NCBI RefSeq assembly: GCF_016888125.1
Contig: NZ_JACSWA010000607.1
Location: 1-36,527, forward strand
From: Spirulina sp. CCY15215
GTDB taxonomy: Bacteria; Cyanobacteriota; Cyanobacteriia; Cyanobacteriales; Spirulinaceae
DNA: 36,527 nucleotides
Direction of reading: 5' to 3'
In this document: in pieces, positions 17,288 through 26,411 of the stretch
Layout: each line of letters begins with the position of its first letter
How positions within the stretch are numbered: position 1 is the stretch's first letter
Position numbers and translations under genes: made by a program
The notes under the pieces: model-generated
Seen by the model: the letters and a program-made list of their open reading frames with translations, nothing else
What the model was told of the DNA's origin: nothing
The model's database searches: none

Positions 17288-17620
17288 ATGTCAATTGCAG
17301 TTGGAATGATTGAAACATTGGGCTTTCCTGCGGTAGTGGAAGCTGCTGACGCGATGGTGAAAGCTGCTCGCGTTACCCTCGTCGGTTATGAAAAAATCGG
17401 TTCTGGGCGCGTTACCGTCATTGTCCGTGGCGATGTTTCCGAAGTACAAGCCTCGGTTTCCGCCGGAACAGAAAACGTCGGGCGTGTCAACGGCGGACAA
17501 GTCCTCTCAACCCATATTATTGCCCGTCCCCACGAAAACTTAGAATACGTTCTCCCGATTCGTTATACCGAAGCAGTTGAGCAGTTCCGAGAAAGCGTAA
17601 ATCCAACAATGCGACGCTAG
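17288..17620 (+). CDS. ccmK1: Carboxysome shell hexamer protein CcmK1
   Basis: A 110-residue BMC-domain shell protein, 62 bp after ccmK2. It is identical to CcmK2 over residues 1-57 and differs at only a few positions afterwards (58, 61, 65 and near the end). It has a short extra C-terminal tail (ESVNPTMRR), which is the usual difference between CcmK1 and CcmK2. The KIGSGR pore loop is unchanged, so the two could form mixed facets with similar pore selectivity for HCO3- and sugar phosphates. The nucleotide sequences are also almost identical in the 5' half, which suggests recent gene conversion or duplication. Confidence 0.95.
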   Translation: MSIAVGMIETLGFPAVVEAADAMVKAARVTLVGYEKIGSGRVTVIVRGDVSEVQASVSAGTENVGRVNGGQVLSTHIIARPHENLEYVLPIRYTEAVEQFRESVNPTMRR

Positions 17621-17654
17621 ATCAAGCACCGGATCTCGATATTTTGAGGTAAAT

Positions 17655-17978
17655 ATGCAAATCGCTCGAGTTTGCGGCACAGTAGTCAGCACTCAAAAAT
17701 TGCCGAGCATGACGGGTAAAAAGTTACTGATGCTGCAATTGATCGATCGCGAAGGTAACGAGTTACCTCATTACGAGGTTGCTGCCGATAGCGTCGGTGC
17801 AGGAATTGGGGAGTGGGTATTAGTTAGCCGTCGTGCCATCGCTCCCGATCCGCAGGGAAACGAGCGACCCCCTATCGATGCTCTAGTTGTGGGCATTATC
17901 GATACCGTTTCGGTAGAAGATGGATTGCTCTACAGCAAGAAAGGAGAATCTCGCTATCGATTAGGTGGTAGTCGGTAG
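17655..17978 (+). CDS. ccmL: Carboxysome vertex pentamer protein CcmL
   Basis: A 107-residue protein of the EutN/CcmL (BMV) family, which forms the pentamers that close the twelve vertices of the carboxysome shell. It starts MQIARVCGTVVSTQKLPSM and contains LMLQLIDREGN and the C-terminal VVGIIDTVSVEDG pattern typical of CcmL. The length is normal for the family. It lies 34 bp after ccmK1 and 78 bp before ccmM within the operon, and the AGGT just upstream of the ATG is a weak ribosome site. Confidence 0.95.
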   Translation: MQIARVCGTVVSTQKLPSMTGKKLLMLQLIDREGNELPHYEVAADSVGAGIGEWVLVSRRAIAPDPQGNERPPIDALVVGIIDTVSVEDGLLYSKKGESRYRLGGSR

Positions 17979-18056
17979 AGGTATTGCTTGCCATATCGAG
18001 CAATATCTTTGCAGAAGACAGGTTAAACACAAGTGACATCAACGAGGAAAGATATC

Positions 18057-20069
18057 ATGGTAGTCCGCAAAAGGGCAGCCCCCCCCACCCCTTGGTCGAG
18101 AGACTTAGCAGAGCCAAAAATCGACAAAACGGCTTACGTGCATTCATTTTCCAATATTATTGGGGATGTTCGGATCGGCTCTAATGTTTTAGTTTCTCCT
18201 GGAACATCGATTCGTGCCGATGAAGGTTTTCCCTTTCATATTGGCGACAATACCAATATCCAAGATGGAGTTGTGATTCACGGCTTGGAGAAAGGGCGGG
18301 TGATCGGTGACGATGGTAAGAGCTATTCGGTTTGGATTGGCACGAATACTTGTATCACCCACATGGCCTTGATTCACGGGCCGGTTTATGTGGGGGATGA
18401 GTGTTTCATCGGTTTTCGCTCGACGGTTTTTAATGCCCGAGTGGGTCATGGCTGCATTATTATGATGCACGCCCTGATTCAAGATGTGGAAATTCCCCCA
18501 GGTAAGTATGTGCCATCGGGTGCGGTGATTACCCATCAGCAACAGGCCGATCGCCTACCCGACGTGCAAGAGGAAGATCGCGCTTTTGCCCATCATGTCG
18601 TGGAAGTAAATGAGGCGCTGCGGGTCGGGTATCGCTGTGCGGAAGATCCCAGTTGCCTCATCCCCATCCGGGATGAATCTCAAAAATCTGCTTCTAGTGT
18701 TAATGGAAATAGCCGTCCTGACGGTGTTGATTATCAATCTTTTACAGAAATTATGTTAAGTCCGGAAACAGTCGAACAGGTGCGATCGCTCCTGAGACAA
18801 GGTTACAAAATTAGTGCAGAACACGCCGATAAACGCCGCTATCGCTCTAAATCTTGGCTAACTTGCGAGGGTATTGAAGGACAAGAAAGACAAGTCTTAC
18901 AAACCTTAGAAGCACGATTAGCGGAGCATGAGGGCGAATATGTTCGCTTGATCGGTGTGGATCCTCAAGCTAAACGTCGCGTTCTCGAAGCCATTATTCA
19001 ACGTCCCGATGGCACCAGTAAGCCCCAACGCACTCGCACTGCAAAAGTTGTGCGTCCGCGATCGGTGGGAAACTCCAGCAATAACCATTACAGCAGCAGT
19101 AATGGTGTTTTAAGTGCGGAAATCAAAGAGTTGGTGCGTTCTTTGTTGAATCAGGGCTGCAAACTAGGGACAGAACACGCGGATAGTCGTCGGTTTAAAA
19201 CTAAATCTTGGCTGACTTGCCCTCAGATTCAGTCTACCCAAGAGATGGGGGTTTTTGCTGAGTTAGAAAATTGCTTGCGGGAACACGCGGGAGAGTATAT
19301 TCGCTTGATCGGTATCGATCCCCAAGGCAAACGACGGGTATCGCAAACCATCATACAGCGTCCCAACGGTCAAGCTACAGTCAGAGCGAATGGCAGTTCT
19401 TCTGCATCTACCTATAGCCCTAACGGAATTTCTAGCAGCAGTCTCAGTCCCGAAGCCGTGGAAACCGTGCGATCGCTTCTGCGTCAAGGCTGCAAGATCG
19501 GCGTAGAACACGCGGATAAGCGCCGTTTTAAAACCAAATCTTGGCTCACTGCTCAAGGTATTGAGGGCAGCAATGAAGGGCAAATCATAGCCCAAATTGA
19601 GGGCTGTTTGGCAGAATTTGGGGGAGAGTATGTCCGTTTGATCGGCATCGATCCTCAAGCCAAGCGCCGGGTTTCCCAAACCATCGTTCAGCGTCCAGGG
19701 GATGCCGCATTTAAACCTTCCTCTAATGGGTCGGTTAATGGCTCCAGTTCCTCCACTGCCAGTTACAGTTCTAGTAACGGCTCCGGTAATGGACGGGTTA
19801 GCAACAGTAGTTTGAGTGGAGATGTCCAAGACCAAGTGCGATCGCTGTTGCAACAAGGTTATAAAATTGGCACGGAACACGCCGATAAGCGCCATTTCCG
19901 CGCTAAATCTTGGCAGCCTTGTTCTCCCATTGATTCCCAATATGAAGGGGAAGTATTCTCCCGCTTGCAAGACTGTTTAGGGGAGCATAACGGAGAATAC
20001 GTGCGTTTATTAGGTATTGATACTCAAGCCAAACGACGGGTTTTAGAGAAAATTATCCAAAGACCGTAA
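18057..20069 (+). CDS. ccmM: Carboxysome assembly protein CcmM (gamma-carbonic anhydrase plus four SSUL modules)
   Basis: A 670-residue scaffold protein. I chose the ATG at 18057 over a GTG at 18033 because [20 protein letters not shown] aligns with known CcmM N-termini and GAGGAAAG precedes it. Residues 1-206 form a left-handed beta-helix gamma-carbonic anhydrase domain. His75, His102 and His107 fit the metal-ligand positions, and Cys194 and Cys200 match the regulatory disulfide described for active CcmM. Four Rubisco small-subunit-like (SSUL) modules follow, beginning near residues 233, 349, 461 and 584 and joined by Ser/Asn/Gly-rich linkers. Each contains EHAD.R and an IQRP end. They cross-link Rubisco inside the carboxysome. 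A Met codon at 18753, just before the first module, could start the short form. Confidence 0.96.
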   Translation: MVVRKRAAPPTPWSRDLAEPKIDKTAYVHSFSNIIGDVRIGSNVLVSPGTSIRADEGFPFHIGDNTNIQDGVVIHGLEKGRVIGDDGKSYSVWIGTNTCITHMALIHGPVYVGDECFIGFRSTVFNARVGHGCIIMMHALIQDVEIPPGKYVPSGAVITHQQQADRLPDVQEEDRAFAHHVVEVNEALRVGYRCAEDPSCLIPIRDESQKSASSVNGNSRPDGVDYQSFTEIMLSPETVEQVRSLLRQGYKISAEHADKRRYRSKSWLTCEGIEGQERQVLQTLEARLAEHEGEYVRLIGVDPQAKRRVLEAIIQRPDGTSKPQRTRTAKVVRPRSVGNSSNNHYSSSNGVLSAEIKELVRSLLNQGCKLGTEHADSRRFKTKSWLTCPQIQSTQEMGVFAELENCLREHAGEYIRLIGIDPQGKRRVSQTIIQRPNGQATVRANGSSSASTYSPNGISSSSLSPEAVETVRSLLRQGCKIGVEHADKRRFKTKSWLTAQGIEGSNEGQIIAQIEGCLAEFGGEYVRLIGIDPQAKRRVSQTIVQRPGDAAFKPSSNGSVNGSSSSTASYSSSNGSGNGRVSNSSLSGDVQDQVRSLLQQGYKIGTEHADKRHFRAKSWQPCSPIDSQYEGEVFSRLQDCLGEHNGEYVRLLGIDTQAKRRVLEKIIQRP

Positions 20070-20109
20070 GAAGGACGAGGGGGACAAAGAAATTATTTCC
20101 CCCTTCTCT

Positions 20110-20130
20110 TTCATCCTTCATCTTTCATCC
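20110..20130. repeat. Three heptamers before ccmN
   Basis: TTCATCC, TTCATCT and TTCATCC are consecutive in the ccmM-ccmN spacer, ending 7 bp before the ccmN start. Confidence 0.8.
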
Positions 20131-20137
20131 TGCCAAA

Positions 20138-20731
20138 ATGTCTTTGCAACCTTTGCAACTCGTTAACGTTCCCCATGTTCGTATTGTTGGGGAGGTGACG
20201 ATTCACCCCAGTGCTGCGATCGCCCCCGGTACAATTTTACAAGCCGCCCCCGACAGTCAAATCATCATTGCGGCGGGTGTCTGTGTGGGTATGGGAACGA
20301 TCTTGAATGCCTATGGTGGCAAGATTGAACTAGAAACAGGAGTGAGTCTGGGGGCGGGGGTTTTGGTGGTTGGACGCAGTAAAATTGGCGCAAATACTTG
20401 CATTGGGGGCGCGACGACCATTTATAATGCCGATCTCGACGCTTTGCAAGTTATTCCCGCAGGTTCGGTCCTTGGCGATCCCTCTCGTCGGGTTGAATTG
20501 ATTTCGGATCGAGAAACAAGTCTGCCAATAGCAGAAATGGAGGATCTCTGGGCTTCTGAACCTGAAGAAATCACAGAAATTCCCTCAACAGATTTCGCAG
20601 AGGAAACAACAGTTGAAACCCCCCCACAAAGTCCCCAAAAACAACCCGGTACTCCCGTTTTTGGCAAAGTCTATGTGAATCAATTATTATTAACGCTCTT
20701 TCCTCAAGGCCATGGGTTAAAACGTAGTTGA
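20138..20731 (+). CDS. ccmN: Carboxysome assembly protein CcmN
   Basis: A 197-residue protein. The N-terminal part (about 10-125) consists of left-handed beta-helix hexapeptide repeats, for example VRIVGEVTIHPSAAIAPGTIL and GVSLGAGVLVVG. A low-complexity acidic/Pro linker (about 126-175) follows. The C-terminal amphipathic helix VYVNQLLLTLFPQGHGLKRS is the encapsulation peptide that attaches to CcmK shell proteins, while the beta-helix domain binds CcmM; CcmN thus links the Rubisco core to the shell. It closes the ccm operon. The stop codon lies within the first unit of a heptamer repeat array. Confidence 0.93.
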   Translation: MSLQPLQLVNVPHVRIVGEVTIHPSAAIAPGTILQAAPDSQIIIAAGVCVGMGTILNAYGGKIELETGVSLGAGVLVVGRSKIGANTCIGGATTIYNADLDALQVIPAGSVLGDPSRRVELISDRETSLPIAEMEDLWASEPEEITEIPSTDFAEETTVETPPQSPQKQPGTPVFGKVYVNQLLLTLFPQGHGLKRS

Positions 20732-20753
20732 TAGTTGATAGTTGATAGTTGAT
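20726..20753. repeat. Four AGTTGAT heptamers overlapping the ccmN stop
   Basis: Four perfect copies of AGTTGAT lie at 20726, 20733, 20740 and 20747. The ccmN stop TGA (20729-20731) is inside the first copy. Confidence 0.9.
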
Positions 20754-21407
20754 AGCGATACACTGGGTTTGCTGAAGTTTTGAGAACTTGAGCGTATAAA
20801 TACTTATCTGTAATGGCTGAATTTTTTCTTTCGAGATTCTCTTGTCTTTGTTAAGAAATATTATCCTGTTGCGATAGCGATCGCTCCTCTTTTTAACTCG
20901 TTTCTCATTCTCGCCAATGTTAAATATCAGGATTGAATCCTGAGAGGGGACAATGGGGCAAAGGGCTTCTCTTTGTCCTCATCTTCATGTTTTTTAACTA
21001 TTTTTAATAAAATATTAATTTAGTTTATACTTTTGAAAAGAAAGAACAATGAAAAATAACAAAATTCTTTGTCAAAAAACGATCGCGCTTCATGTTAAGC
21101 TGAAATCTAACGAACGCAAATCAAAAACTGATCGGATTTAACCGAAAAGTTTTATTTGGAGCGGGCGATCGAGAGAGAATATTTTTGTTAGTATTTTTCA
21201 GAAATGTTTTTATCTTAAAATCAATCGCAGAAATAGCGATAGATGCGATTGCATTGTGCTGAGTTTGTATCGAGGGGAATTATCCCTAGAGCAAACCATC
21301 TCAGGCGATCGCCTCAGATTTCAAGATTGCTATTTCAATATCCCTGCTCCAAGTGCTAACCCGAATTTATACACGAGCCTCTATAAATAAGGAGGAATTT
21401 TAAAGAC
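20732..21407. other. Regulatory region between ccmN and rbcL
   Basis: This 676-bp spacer must contain the ccm operon end and the rbcL promoter. It holds a palindrome TCAGGATTGAATCCTGA (20927-20943), followed by a possible hairpin of GGGGACAA (20946-20953) with TTTGTCCTC (20973-20981), which may end ccm transcription. It also contains an A/T-rich stretch near 21000-21060 and an extended HIP1 palindrome, GGCGATCGCC, at 21304-21313. A perfect Shine-Dalgarno, AAGGAGGAA, precedes rbcL. No gene is evident, and I could not fix the promoter or an RbcR/CcmR site by eye. Confidence 0.65.
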
Positions 21408-22820
21408 ATGGTACAAACGAAACCTAAATTTGAAGCAGGTGTAAAGGATTACCGCTTAACCTACTACACGCCGGATTACACCCCCAAAGATACTGACCTA
21501 CTCGCCTGCTTCCGCATGAGTCCCCAACCTGGGGTTCCTCCGGAAGAAGCAGGGGCAGCAGTTGCGGCGGAATCCTCCACCGGAACCTGGACGACAGTAT
21601 GGACCGATAACCTCACGGACTTAGATCGCTACAAAGGTCGCTGCTATGAAGTCGAAGCAGTTCCTGGAGAAGACAATCAGTATTTTTGTTTCGTCGCCTA
21701 TCCTTTGGATTTGTTTGAAGAAGGTTCCGTCACCAACGTCCTGACCTCCTTAGTCGGTAACGTTTTCGGATTCAAAGCCCTGCGTGCGTTGCGCTTGGAA
21801 GATATTCGCTTCCCCGTCGCCTTAATCAAAACCTTCCCAGGACCCCCCCACGGCATCACCGTTGAGCGGGACAAACTGAACAAATACGGTCGTCCTTTAT
21901 TGGGTTGTACGATTAAACCCAAATTAGGTTTGTCTGCAAAGAACTACGGACGTGCAGTTTATGAGTGTCTGCGCGGTGGTTTGGACTTCACCAAAGACGA
22001 CGAAAATATTAACTCTCAGCCCTTCATGCGCTGGCGCGATCGCTTCCTCTTCGTTCAAGAGGCGATCGTCAAATCCCAAGCGGAAACCAACGAAATTAAA
22101 GGACATTACCTCAATGTCACCGCCGGAACCTGCGAAGAAATGATGAAACGCGCCGAATTCGCTAAAGAAATCGGTACCCCCATCATCATGCACGATTTCT
22201 TAACAGGAGGTTTCACCGCCAACACCACCTTGTCAAAATGGTGCCGTGATAATGGGCTTCTCCTTCACATTCACCGCGCCATGCACGCGGTAATTGACCG
22301 TCAACGCAACCACGGTATTCACTTCCGCGTTTTGGCTAAATGCCTGCGCCTCTCTGGTGGGGATCACCTCCACTCCGGTACCGTCGTCGGTAAACTGGAA
22401 GGCGAACGCGGTATCACGATGGGCTTTGTTGACCTCATGCGGGAAGACTACGTTGAAGAAGATCGTTCTCGCGGTATTTTCTTCACCCAAGACTACGCCT
22501 CTATGGGCGGCGTGATGCCCGTTGCGTCCGGTGGGATTCACGTTTGGCATATGCCCGCCTTGGTAGAAATCTTCGGTGATGATTCCTGCTTGCAGTTTGG
22601 TGGCGGAACCCTCGGACACCCTTGGGGAAATGCTCCTGGTGCAACAGCCAACCGCGTTGCCCTTGAAGCCTGCGTTCAAGCCCGGAACGAAGGACGCAGC
22701 TTGGCTCGTGAAGGTAACGATGTTATCCGCGAAGCCTGTCGCTGGAGTCCAGAACTGGCTGCTGCTTGCGAACTTTGGAAAGAAATTACCTTCGAGTTCG
22801 AGGCAATGGATACCATCTAG
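21408..22820 (+). CDS. rbcL: Ribulose-1,5-bisphosphate carboxylase/oxygenase large subunit, form IB
   Basis: A 470-residue catalytic subunit of Rubisco, which fixes CO2 onto RuBP in the carboxysome. Active-site elements are complete: [19 protein letters not shown] with the carbamylated Lys and the Mg2+-binding Asp/Glu, HIHRAMHAV, the loop-6 lysine in [10 protein letters not shown], and [12 protein letters not shown]. The protein is form IB, with cyanobacterial features and a short N-terminus. Several positions differ from the usual consensus, such as TFPGPPHG where TFQGPPHG is nearly invariant and [10 protein letters not shown] where DWASMPGVMP is usual. It is followed by rbcX and rbcS, probably in one operon, with an excellent ribosome site. 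Confidence 0.97.
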   Translation: MVQTKPKFEAGVKDYRLTYYTPDYTPKDTDLLACFRMSPQPGVPPEEAGAAVAAESSTGTWTTVWTDNLTDLDRYKGRCYEVEAVPGEDNQYFCFVAYPLDLFEEGSVTNVLTSLVGNVFGFKALRALRLEDIRFPVALIKTFPGPPHGITVERDKLNKYGRPLLGCTIKPKLGLSAKNYGRAVYECLRGGLDFTKDDENINSQPFMRWRDRFLFVQEAIVKSQAETNEIKGHYLNVTAGTCEEMMKRAEFAKEIGTPIIMHDFLTGGFTANTTLSKWCRDNGLLLHIHRAMHAVIDRQRNHGIHFRVLAKCLRLSGGDHLHSGTVVGKLEGERGITMGFVDLMREDYVEEDRSRGIFFTQDYASMGGVMPVASGGIHVWHMPALVEIFGDDSCLQFGGGTLGHPWGNAPGATANRVALEACVQARNEGRSLAREGNDVIREACRWSPELAAACELWKEITFEFEAMDTI

Positions 22821-22963
22821 AAACAAAGGGAGTGCAGTTTGTACTCTCTTTGCGAGTTACTCAACCGGACTCGATGGGGAGGTAAACCGAAAAAAGCGAG
22901 CAAATTTACAGTTCTCTGCTTTCCTTTTGTTTACGATCCCTCGAGTTGGGACAGGTAGGTGTC

Positions 22964-23368
22964 ATGAATCCAAAAGAAATCGCTCGGGATGCGGCTCGCA
23001 CCTTGCAGAGTTATTTAACTTATCAAGCCGTGCGAACGATCGTTGCTCAGTTAAAGGAAACCAATCCCGCCCAAGCCATCTGGCTCAACCAATACTCCAT
23101 CGGAAAAATGCAGGATGGGGAAGCATATCTGGAAGGGTTAATGCTGGAGCGAAAGGATCTGGTTTTGAGAATTTTAACCGTGCGAGAAGATATTGCCGAG
23201 TCGGTGTTGGAATTTTTACCAGAGATGGTGACGACCAATATTCAAAAGGCTAATGGCGATCGCCGTCGCGAGCTTCTCGAGCGTTTGACCCAAGTTCAGC
23301 CCACAAGTGCGATCGCTTCAGAGGATTTACCTGAAAAGCCAAAAGACTCTGAAAAGCGAGACGAATGA
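22964..23368 (+). CDS. rbcX: Rubisco assembly chaperone RbcX
   Basis: A 134-residue helical chaperone that binds the C-terminal EFE(A/T)MD peptide of RbcL as a dimer and promotes L8 core assembly. The matching peptide FEFEAMDTI is present at the end of RbcL here. The sequence MNPKEIARDAARTLQSYLTYQAVRTIVAQLKETNP and the PEMV region near residue 90 are family hallmarks. I chose the ATG at 22964, which gives the canonical MNPKEIA start, over a TTG at 22946. The C-terminal 30 residues are charged and variable, as in other RbcX. It lies between rbcL and rbcS, the usual order in many cyanobacteria. Confidence 0.94.
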   Translation: MNPKEIARDAARTLQSYLTYQAVRTIVAQLKETNPAQAIWLNQYSIGKMQDGEAYLEGLMLERKDLVLRILTVREDIAESVLEFLPEMVTTNIQKANGDRRRELLERLTQVQPTSAIASEDLPEKPKDSEKRDE

Positions 23369-23431
23369 AAATTTCGCCTGAAAGATTTGCATTTAATCAT
23401 TCACCCCTATTAATTTCACAAAAGAGCAAAC

Positions 23432-23767
23432 ATGAAAACATTACCTAAAGAGAAGCGTTACGAAACTCTGTCTTTTCTTCCTCCTTTAACGGATCAGCAA
23501 ATTGCCAAGCAGATCGACTATATGATCTCTCAAGGCAGTATTCCCGCCATTGAATTTGAAGAAAATCCCTTACCTGGAGATCACCACTGGACCTTGTGGA
23601 AATTGCCTTTGTTTGATGCTCGTAACGCTCAAGATGTTCTCAATGAAGTGCGCGAATGCCGTCAGGAGTATTCTAACTGCTACATCCGTATTGCCGGATT
23701 CGACAACATTCGCCAGTGTCAAACCTTTAGCTTTATTGTTTACAAGCCGAATGCAAACCGCTTCTAA
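23432..23767 (+). CDS. rbcS: Rubisco small subunit
   Basis: A 111-residue small subunit that caps the L8 core of form I Rubisco. It begins [21 protein letters not shown] and contains [29 protein letters not shown] and the C-terminal [11 protein letters not shown]. The length is normal for cyanobacteria, which lack the long beta-A/beta-B loop of plants. It shares fold features with the four SSUL modules of CcmM encoded upstream. It is the last gene of rbcLXS, followed by a stem-loop. Confidence 0.96.
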   Translation: MKTLPKEKRYETLSFLPPLTDQQIAKQIDYMISQGSIPAIEFEENPLPGDHHWTLWKLPLFDARNAQDVLNEVRECRQEYSNCYIRIAGFDNIRQCQTFSFIVYKPNANRF

Positions 23768-23781
23768 GATTTTGGTTTAGC

Positions 23782-23818
23782 ATCAAGGGATAGAGAAATT
23801 TTTTTCTCTTCCCTTGAT
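23782..23818 (+). terminator. Stem-loop after rbcS
   Basis: ATCAAGGG and AGAG on the left pair with CTCT and CCCTTGAT on the right, around a T-rich loop. No U-tract follows the stem, so it may stabilise the rbc mRNA end rather than terminate strongly. Confidence 0.55.
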
Positions 23819-23855
23819 AAAATTGGGATTGACCATGTTATATTGATAAACCCAA

Positions 23856-23929
23856 GGACGCATAGCTCAGTTGGTTAGAGTACGTCGTTGACATCGACGG
23901 GGTCACTGGTTCGAGCCCAGTTGCGTCCA
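23856..23929 (+). tRNA. trnV-GAC: tRNA-Val (GAC anticodon)
   Basis: A 74-nt cloverleaf: acceptor GGACGCA pairs with TGCGTCC, the D arm carries AGCTCAGTTGGTTAGAG, and the anticodon stem CGTCG/CGACG encloses TTGACAT with anticodon GAC. The T arm contains GGTTCGAGCC. The discriminator base is A and CCA is not encoded. It lies between the rbc and atp operons. Confidence 0.96.
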
Positions 23930-23971
23930 TTCATTTAGGTTAAAACTTATAGCTTTAGGTTTTATGCGTAA

Positions 23972-24012
23972 AAATGTTCTAGTTAGCGATGCTAACTAGA
24001 ACATTTGTTTTT
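23972..24012 (+). terminator. Strong intrinsic terminator after tRNA-Val
   Basis: A perfect 16-bp stem (23972-23987 with 23991-24006) encloses a GAT loop and is followed by GTTTTT. It should insulate the atp operon from rbc and tRNA transcription. Confidence 0.9.
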
Positions 24013-24191
24013 AATTATTTCAGACCAAGGCTTTCAGGGATTCTGTACTACTTTTTGAAGGCTTTGGGGCGAAATCGGGTCACAAATTTTCCATCAATTG
24101 TCAGTAGTTCACGAATTGTTCCACTCCCATGATAAGATTTCCCTTGGCTCGAAACAAGCGATCGATCTGGACTGACCCCTAACTCAAAAAC

Positions 24192-24632
24192 GTGAACCCG
24201 TCCGAACCACCTCTCAACCCCCCACTGGAAAGAGAAAATCCCCCAGAATCCTCCCCTAATCCTAGGGGAAACTCAATGGCAGAGTATTACCAACTCAAAC
24301 AAGACTTATTGATTTGGACTCTCGCCATGAGCGGCGTTATTTTCTTTTTAGTTTGGTTGAACTACTCCTTCCATATCGCCCTGAGCTATTTGCTCGGTGC
24401 TGGGGTGGGAGTTGTTTATCTGAGAATGCTGGCGAAAAACGTCGAACGGTTGGGAGAAGGAAAAACTCGTGTTAGTTCTAATCGTTTAGCTCTGTTTGCA
24501 GGATTAATTATTGTTGCTACTCAGTGGCAGCAACTGCATATCGTGCCTATATTTTTGGGATTTCTCACCTATAAGGCAGCGATTATCGCTTACACCTTCC
24601 AAACCACTTTCTCAGAATTTATGAAAAGGTAG
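24192..24632 (+). CDS. atpI: ATP synthase accessory subunit I (AtpI)
   Basis: A 146-residue membrane protein encoded first in the atp operon, as is usual. It has about four hydrophobic segments after a polar, Pro-rich N-terminus of about 30 residues; conserved parts are LLGAGVGVVYLRMLAKNVERLG and IIVATQWQQLHIVPIFLGFLTYKA. AtpI assists assembly of the c-ring or ion supply. The GTG at 24192 gives the long N-terminus seen in some cyanobacteria; an alternative start is the ATG at 24276 (MAEYYQLKQD). The real start is uncertain. Confidence 0.85.
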   Translation: MNPSEPPLNPPLERENPPESSPNPRGNSMAEYYQLKQDLLIWTLAMSGVIFFLVWLNYSFHIALSYLLGAGVGVVYLRMLAKNVERLGEGKTRVSSNRLALFAGLIIVATQWQQLHIVPIFLGFLTYKAAIIAYTFQTTFSEFMKR

Positions 24633-24722
24633 TGACCGGAGAAGTAGCGCGATCGCATGAGCCAAGTAGAAAAAAACAGAAATCTCGTTGTCTCTTTAAG
24701 AATATTGGGGAAATAAAGCCCA

Positions 24723-25478
24723 ATGGAATTTTTTGCTGGCTCGAAGGTTTATACCTTTCTACCTCTAGCATCCCTCGAAGTTGGCGAACACTTTTACTGG
24801 AATATCGGTGGATTGACAGTACACGGGCAAGTCTTCATGACTTCTTGGTTTGTCATTGCTCTGCTCGTTATCGCGTCCTTGGCCGCCACTCGGAATATCC
24901 AACGAGTTCCCAGTGGTATCCAAAACTTCATGGAATTTGCCTTAGAATTCGTGCGCGAACTTGCGAAAAACCAGATTGGCGAAAAAGAATACCGACCCTG
25001 GGTTCCTTTTATTGGCACTCTCTTCCTATTCATTTTTGTCTCTAACTGGTCTGGAGCCCTCCTGCCTTGGAAACTGATTCAGATTCCCTCTGGAGAACTA
25101 GCGGCTCCAACCAACGATATCAACACAACCGTCGCCTTGGCCTTGTTGACTTCCCTGGCCTACTTCTTCGCGGGATTTAGAAAACGCGGTTTGGGATATT
25201 TTGCCAAATATCTCGAACCCACGCCCATTCTCTTGCCTATCAATATTTTGGAAGATTTTACCAAACCCCTTTCCCTGAGCTTCCGTCTTTTCGGAAACAT
25301 TGTGGCAGATGAATTGGTGGTGGCGGTATTAGTCTTGTTGGTGCCTCTGTTTATTCCTTTGCCCGTTATGGCCTTAGGACTATTTACGAGCGCTATCCAA
25401 GCTCTCGTTTTTGCTACCCTGGCTGCTGCTTATATTCACGAAGCATTGGAAGGGCATGGCGGCGAAGAGCATGAGTAA
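24723..25478 (+). CDS. atpB: ATP synthase F0 subunit a
   Basis: A 251-residue thylakoid/plasma membrane subunit that forms the two proton half-channels beside the c-ring. The essential Arg lies in [30 protein letters not shown] and [21 protein letters not shown] are also typical. There are five to six membrane helices. It follows atpI by 90 bp. Some cyanobacterial and plastid schemes call this gene atpI; I use the bacterial scheme throughout. Confidence 0.95.
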   Translation: MEFFAGSKVYTFLPLASLEVGEHFYWNIGGLTVHGQVFMTSWFVIALLVIASLAATRNIQRVPSGIQNFMEFALEFVRELAKNQIGEKEYRPWVPFIGTLFLFIFVSNWSGALLPWKLIQIPSGELAAPTNDINTTVALALLTSLAYFFAGFRKRGLGYFAKYLEPTPILLPINILEDFTKPLSLSFRLFGNIVADELVVAVLVLLVPLFIPLPVMALGLFTSAIQALVFATLAAAYIHEALEGHGGEEHE

Positions 25479-25516
25479 GCGGGTCTTCTCGCTGCACTCC
25501 TAAATATTGCTACTAA

Positions 25517-25816
<300 letters not shown>

Positions 25817-25910
25817 TCTCATCCCGATCGCGGGACAAAAAAGGTAGAGAGAGACGCAAAATTCTCATCTCTACCCCCCAGCCAAAGGTCAAGTTTCAGA
25901 TTCTTCAACA

Positions 25911-26381
25911 ATGATACATTGGACAAATTTATTCATAGCAGAAGCGGGAATGTTTGACTTTGACGCAACATTGCCTTTGATGGCAATTCAGTTTCTGGCC
26001 TTAGTCTTTCTTCTCAATAAAATATTCTACAAACCCTTGGGCAAAGTCCTAGACGAGCGTACCGAATACGTTCGCCAAAATGGCCAAGATGCCAAAGGAC
26101 GTTTGGAGAAAGCTACTGCGATCGCCGCCCAATACGAGCAAGAACTCGTAGAAGTGCGTCGGGAATCCCAAAGCATTATCGCCAAGGCTCGGGAGGAGGC
26201 ACAACAAGTTGTCACCGCCGTAGTTCAAGAGGCACAGCAAGAAATTCAACAGCAACGAGAAGCCACATCTCAAGAAATTGAAACGCAAAAAAACCAAGCC
26301 TTTCATACCCTTGAAGGAGACGTGGATGCTTTGAGTTGGCAAATTCTCGAAAAACTGTTGGGTTCAGAATTGGCAAGATAA
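25911..26381 (+). CDS. atpF2: ATP synthase F0 subunit b'
   Basis: A 156-residue stator subunit of the b' type, which exists in photosynthetic bacteria as a partner of b. An N-terminal membrane helix (about 17-37, [20 protein letters not shown]) is followed by a long charged, coiled-coil helix rich in Glu, Gln and Ala that reaches up to F1. It is called atpG in many cyanobacterial annotations. It is followed by atpF, so the pair forms the heterodimeric stalk. Confidence 0.92.
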   Translation: MIHWTNLFIAEAGMFDFDATLPLMAIQFLALVFLLNKIFYKPLGKVLDERTEYVRQNGQDAKGRLEKATAIAAQYEQELVEVRRESQSIIAKAREEAQQVVTAVVQEAQQEIQQQREATSQEIETQKNQAFHTLEGDVDALSWQILEKLLGSELAR

Positions 26382-26411
26382 TGTCAAATTGTTAAAAGGA
26401 AAATAAAAATC

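Noticed and set aside
18033-18056. Upstream GTG start for CcmM adding eight residues
   Set aside because: The ATG at 18057 aligns with known N-termini and has a good ribosome site; the GTG does not.
19263-19970. 235-codon minus-strand frame within ccmM
   Set aside because: It is antisense to the repeated SSUL modules. The repeats keep the opposite frame open by chance.
22576-23253. Long open frame of 225 codons across the rbcL end and rbcX
   Set aside because: Both underlying genes are clear in other frames. This one is an out-of-frame shadow.
24632-25045. Open frame of 137 codons overlapping the subunit-a gene
   Set aside because: It is a shifted frame over the conserved F0 subunit a coding sequence, with no family features.
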